Below are positions 5,275 through 6,366 of a DNA stretch of 6,366 bases, in pieces. A model generated the notes under the pieces. The model had not been told where the DNA came from, did no database searches, and saw only the letters and a program-made list of their open reading frames with translations. The translations under genes were made by a program, and so were the position numbers. Position 1 is the stretch's first letter. Every line of letters begins with the position of its first letter. The DNA is from Thauera sp. (GTDB lineage Bacteria; Pseudomonadota; Gammaproteobacteria; Burkholderiales; Rhodocyclaceae), in assembly GCA_003446655.1 (NCBI GenBank), contig DMCZ01000036.1:1-6366 (forward strand), given 5' to 3'.

Positions 5275-6090
5275 TCAGCGAAGCGCGGCGCAGTGGTTGG
5301 CGATGGCGACGTACTGCGCCACCGAAAGCTTCTCGCCGCGCAGCCCCGGGTCGATGTGCAACGCATCGAAATCGGCCTCGTCCAGGAACGCGCGCAAGGT
5401 GTTGCGCAAGGTCTTGCGGCGCTGTCCGAACGCGGCCGTGACGATGCGGCCCAGCAATTCCTCGTCCTTCGCGCCCAGTTGATCCGCCGGCAGCGGCGCC
5501 ATGCGCACGATGCTCGACATCACCTTCGGCGCCGGCCGGAACGCGCCCGGCGGCACGTCGAACAGGCGCCCCATCCGGAAGCGGTACTGCAGCATCACCG
5601 AAAGCCGGCCGTATTCCTCGGTACCCGGCTCGGCCACCATGCGCATCACCACCTCCTTCTGCAACATGAAGGTCATGTCCTTCACGCTGTCGGCGAAGCC
5701 GGCGAGGTGGAAGAGGATCGGCGTGGAAATGTTGTAGGGCAGATTCCCGACGATGCGCAGCCGCTGGCGGTCCTGCGCGCCCTCGTCGTTGCAAAGGCTG
5801 CCGAAGTCGAACTTCAGCGCATCGCCTTCGTGCACCGTGATCTGCGCGGGCGTGAAGCGCTCGTGCAGGCGGGCAATGAGGTCGCGGTCGATCTCGACCA
5901 CATGCAGGTGACCGAGGCGCTCGATCAGCGGTTCGGTCATCGCCCCCAGCCCGGGGCCGATCTCCACCATCAGCTCGCCCGGCTGCGGACGGATGCCGTC
6001 GATGATCTTGCGGATGATGTTGGGGTCGGAAAGGAAGTTCTGGCCAAAGCGCTTGCGCGCGCGATGGCCGTCGGTTTCGAGGTCGTGCAT
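5275..6090 (-). CDS. rsmA: 16S rRNA (adenine1518-N6/adenine1519-N6)-dimethyltransferase
   Basis: RsmA, also called KsgA, uses S-adenosylmethionine to dimethylate two adjacent adenines near the 3' end of 16S rRNA late in assembly of the small ribosomal subunit; loss gives kasugamycin resistance. The protein has 271 residues against 273 in E. coli. Visible motifs: RFGQNFL (14-20), the SAM-binding VEIGPGLGAMT (42-52), the acidic VEIDRDL (65-71), GDAL (89-92) and the catalytic NLPY (116-119, in NLPYNISTP). The C-terminal region carries AFGQRRKTLRNTL, also typical of the family. The start is supported by AAAGGA (6096-6101 on the - strand) five bases upstream. It follows pdxA by 21 bases and is very probably co-transcribed with it, as in the surA-pdxA-ksgA order of E. 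coli. Confidence 0.97.
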   Translation of the reverse strand: MHDLETDGHRARKRFGQNFLSDPNIIRKIIDGIRPQPGELMVEIGPGLGAMTEPLIERLGHLHVVEIDRDLIARLHERFTPAQITVHEGDALKFDFGSLCNDEGAQDRQRLRIVGNLPYNISTPILFHLAGFADSVKDMTFMLQKEVVMRMVAEPGTEEYGRLSVMLQYRFRMGRLFDVPPGAFRPAPKVMSSIVRMAPLPADQLGAKDEELLGRIVTAAFGQRRKTLRNTLRAFLDEADFDALHIDPGLRGEKLSVAQYVAIANHCAALR

Positions 6091-6111
6091 GGGAATCCTT
6101 TGCCTGTGCGC

Positions 6112-6366
6112 TCAGCCCGCCGGGCGCGCCGTCGCCATCTCTATCGCCAGCTCGATCGCAGCGAACAGGCTTCCGGGGTCGGCGCGACCACTGCCTGCGA
6201 GGTCGAGGGCGGTACCGTGGTCGACCGAGGTGCGGATGATCGGCAGGCCGAGCGTGACATTGACGCCGCCGCCGAAGCTGGCGTGCTTGAGCACGGGCAG
6301 GCCCTGGTCGTGGTACATCGCCAGCACCGCGTCGCCCTGCTCGAGCGTGTGCGGCACGAACAGCGT
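6112..6366 (-). CDS. pdxA: 4-hydroxythreonine-4-phosphate dehydrogenase, C-terminal end
   Basis: Only the last 84 codons are in the window; the gene continues past the right edge (the frame reads TLFVPHTLEQGDAV from the edge). PdxA oxidises 4-phosphohydroxy-L-threonine with NAD+ in the deoxyxylulose-5-phosphate-dependent route to pyridoxal phosphate. The visible part holds the block AMYHDQGLPVLKH, whose histidine is a metal ligand in the family, and the nearly invariant NVTLGLPIIRTSVDHGTA, followed by DLAGSGRADPGSL. It ends 21 bases before rsmA, forming the expected pair on the - strand. Confidence 0.95.
   Translation of the reverse strand, partial: TLFVPHTLEQGDAVLAMYHDQGLPVLKHASFGGGVNVTLGLPIIRTSVDHGTALDLAGSGRADPGSLFAAIELAIEMATARPAG

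Noticed and set aside
5260..5277. Repeated TGCATCA at the end of ksgA
   Set aside because: Two 7-base copies, one of which spans the ksgA stop codon, are too short to support a repeat or an attachment site.

Overview
The window reads as a stretch of chromosome from a GC-rich betaproteobacterium. The gene content and protein style resemble Rhodocyclales such as Azoarcus, Thauera or Aromatoleum, but that is a judgement from protein resemblance and not the result of a search. Coding is dense, intergenic gaps are short, and both ends of the window cut through genes.

Layout. (1) 2-265, +: the C-terminal end of a HigA-like helix-turn-helix antitoxin. (2) 266-389: a convergent gap with two strong hairpins. 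(3) 390-1556, -: a large arylsulfatase that has lost its whole catalytic N-terminal part. What remains is the C-terminal end of the sulfatase fold plus a C-terminal beta-rich domain. It joins, at about 1481-1488, a short stretch that looks like the 3' end of an unrelated + strand gene. (4) 1559-3195, +: three tightly packed membrane-protein genes: a DUF202 (YidH-like) protein, an eight-helix protein with ZIP-transporter-like motifs, and a small three-helix protein. (5) 3265-4038, +: exonuclease III. (6) 4079-4780, +: a Crp/Fnr-family regulator, followed after 178 bases by a 63-residue DUF2892 membrane protein (4959-5150). The gap between them carries a perfect 16-base Crp/Fnr-type palindrome placed about 42 bases upstream of a plausible start of transcription. 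(7) 5151-5274: a second convergent gap with hairpins. (8) 5275-6366, -: pdxA (3' end only) followed by ksgA/rsmA, the conserved order pdxA-ksgA.

How the parts may work together. The Crp/Fnr protein, the palindrome and the DUF2892 gene look like a regulator-target pair. The three-gene membrane cassette looks like one translationally coupled operon, and its neighbour is a sulfatase, as DUF202 genes yidG/yidH neighbour the sulfatase gene yidJ in E. coli. PdxA (vitamin B6 synthesis), KsgA (16S rRNA dimethylation) and exonuclease III (DNA repair) are housekeeping.

The two points most worth a second look are the regulator/palindrome/DUF2892 unit and the rearrangement scar at about 1480-1560. I found no CRISPR array, tRNA, rRNA or insertion sequence.
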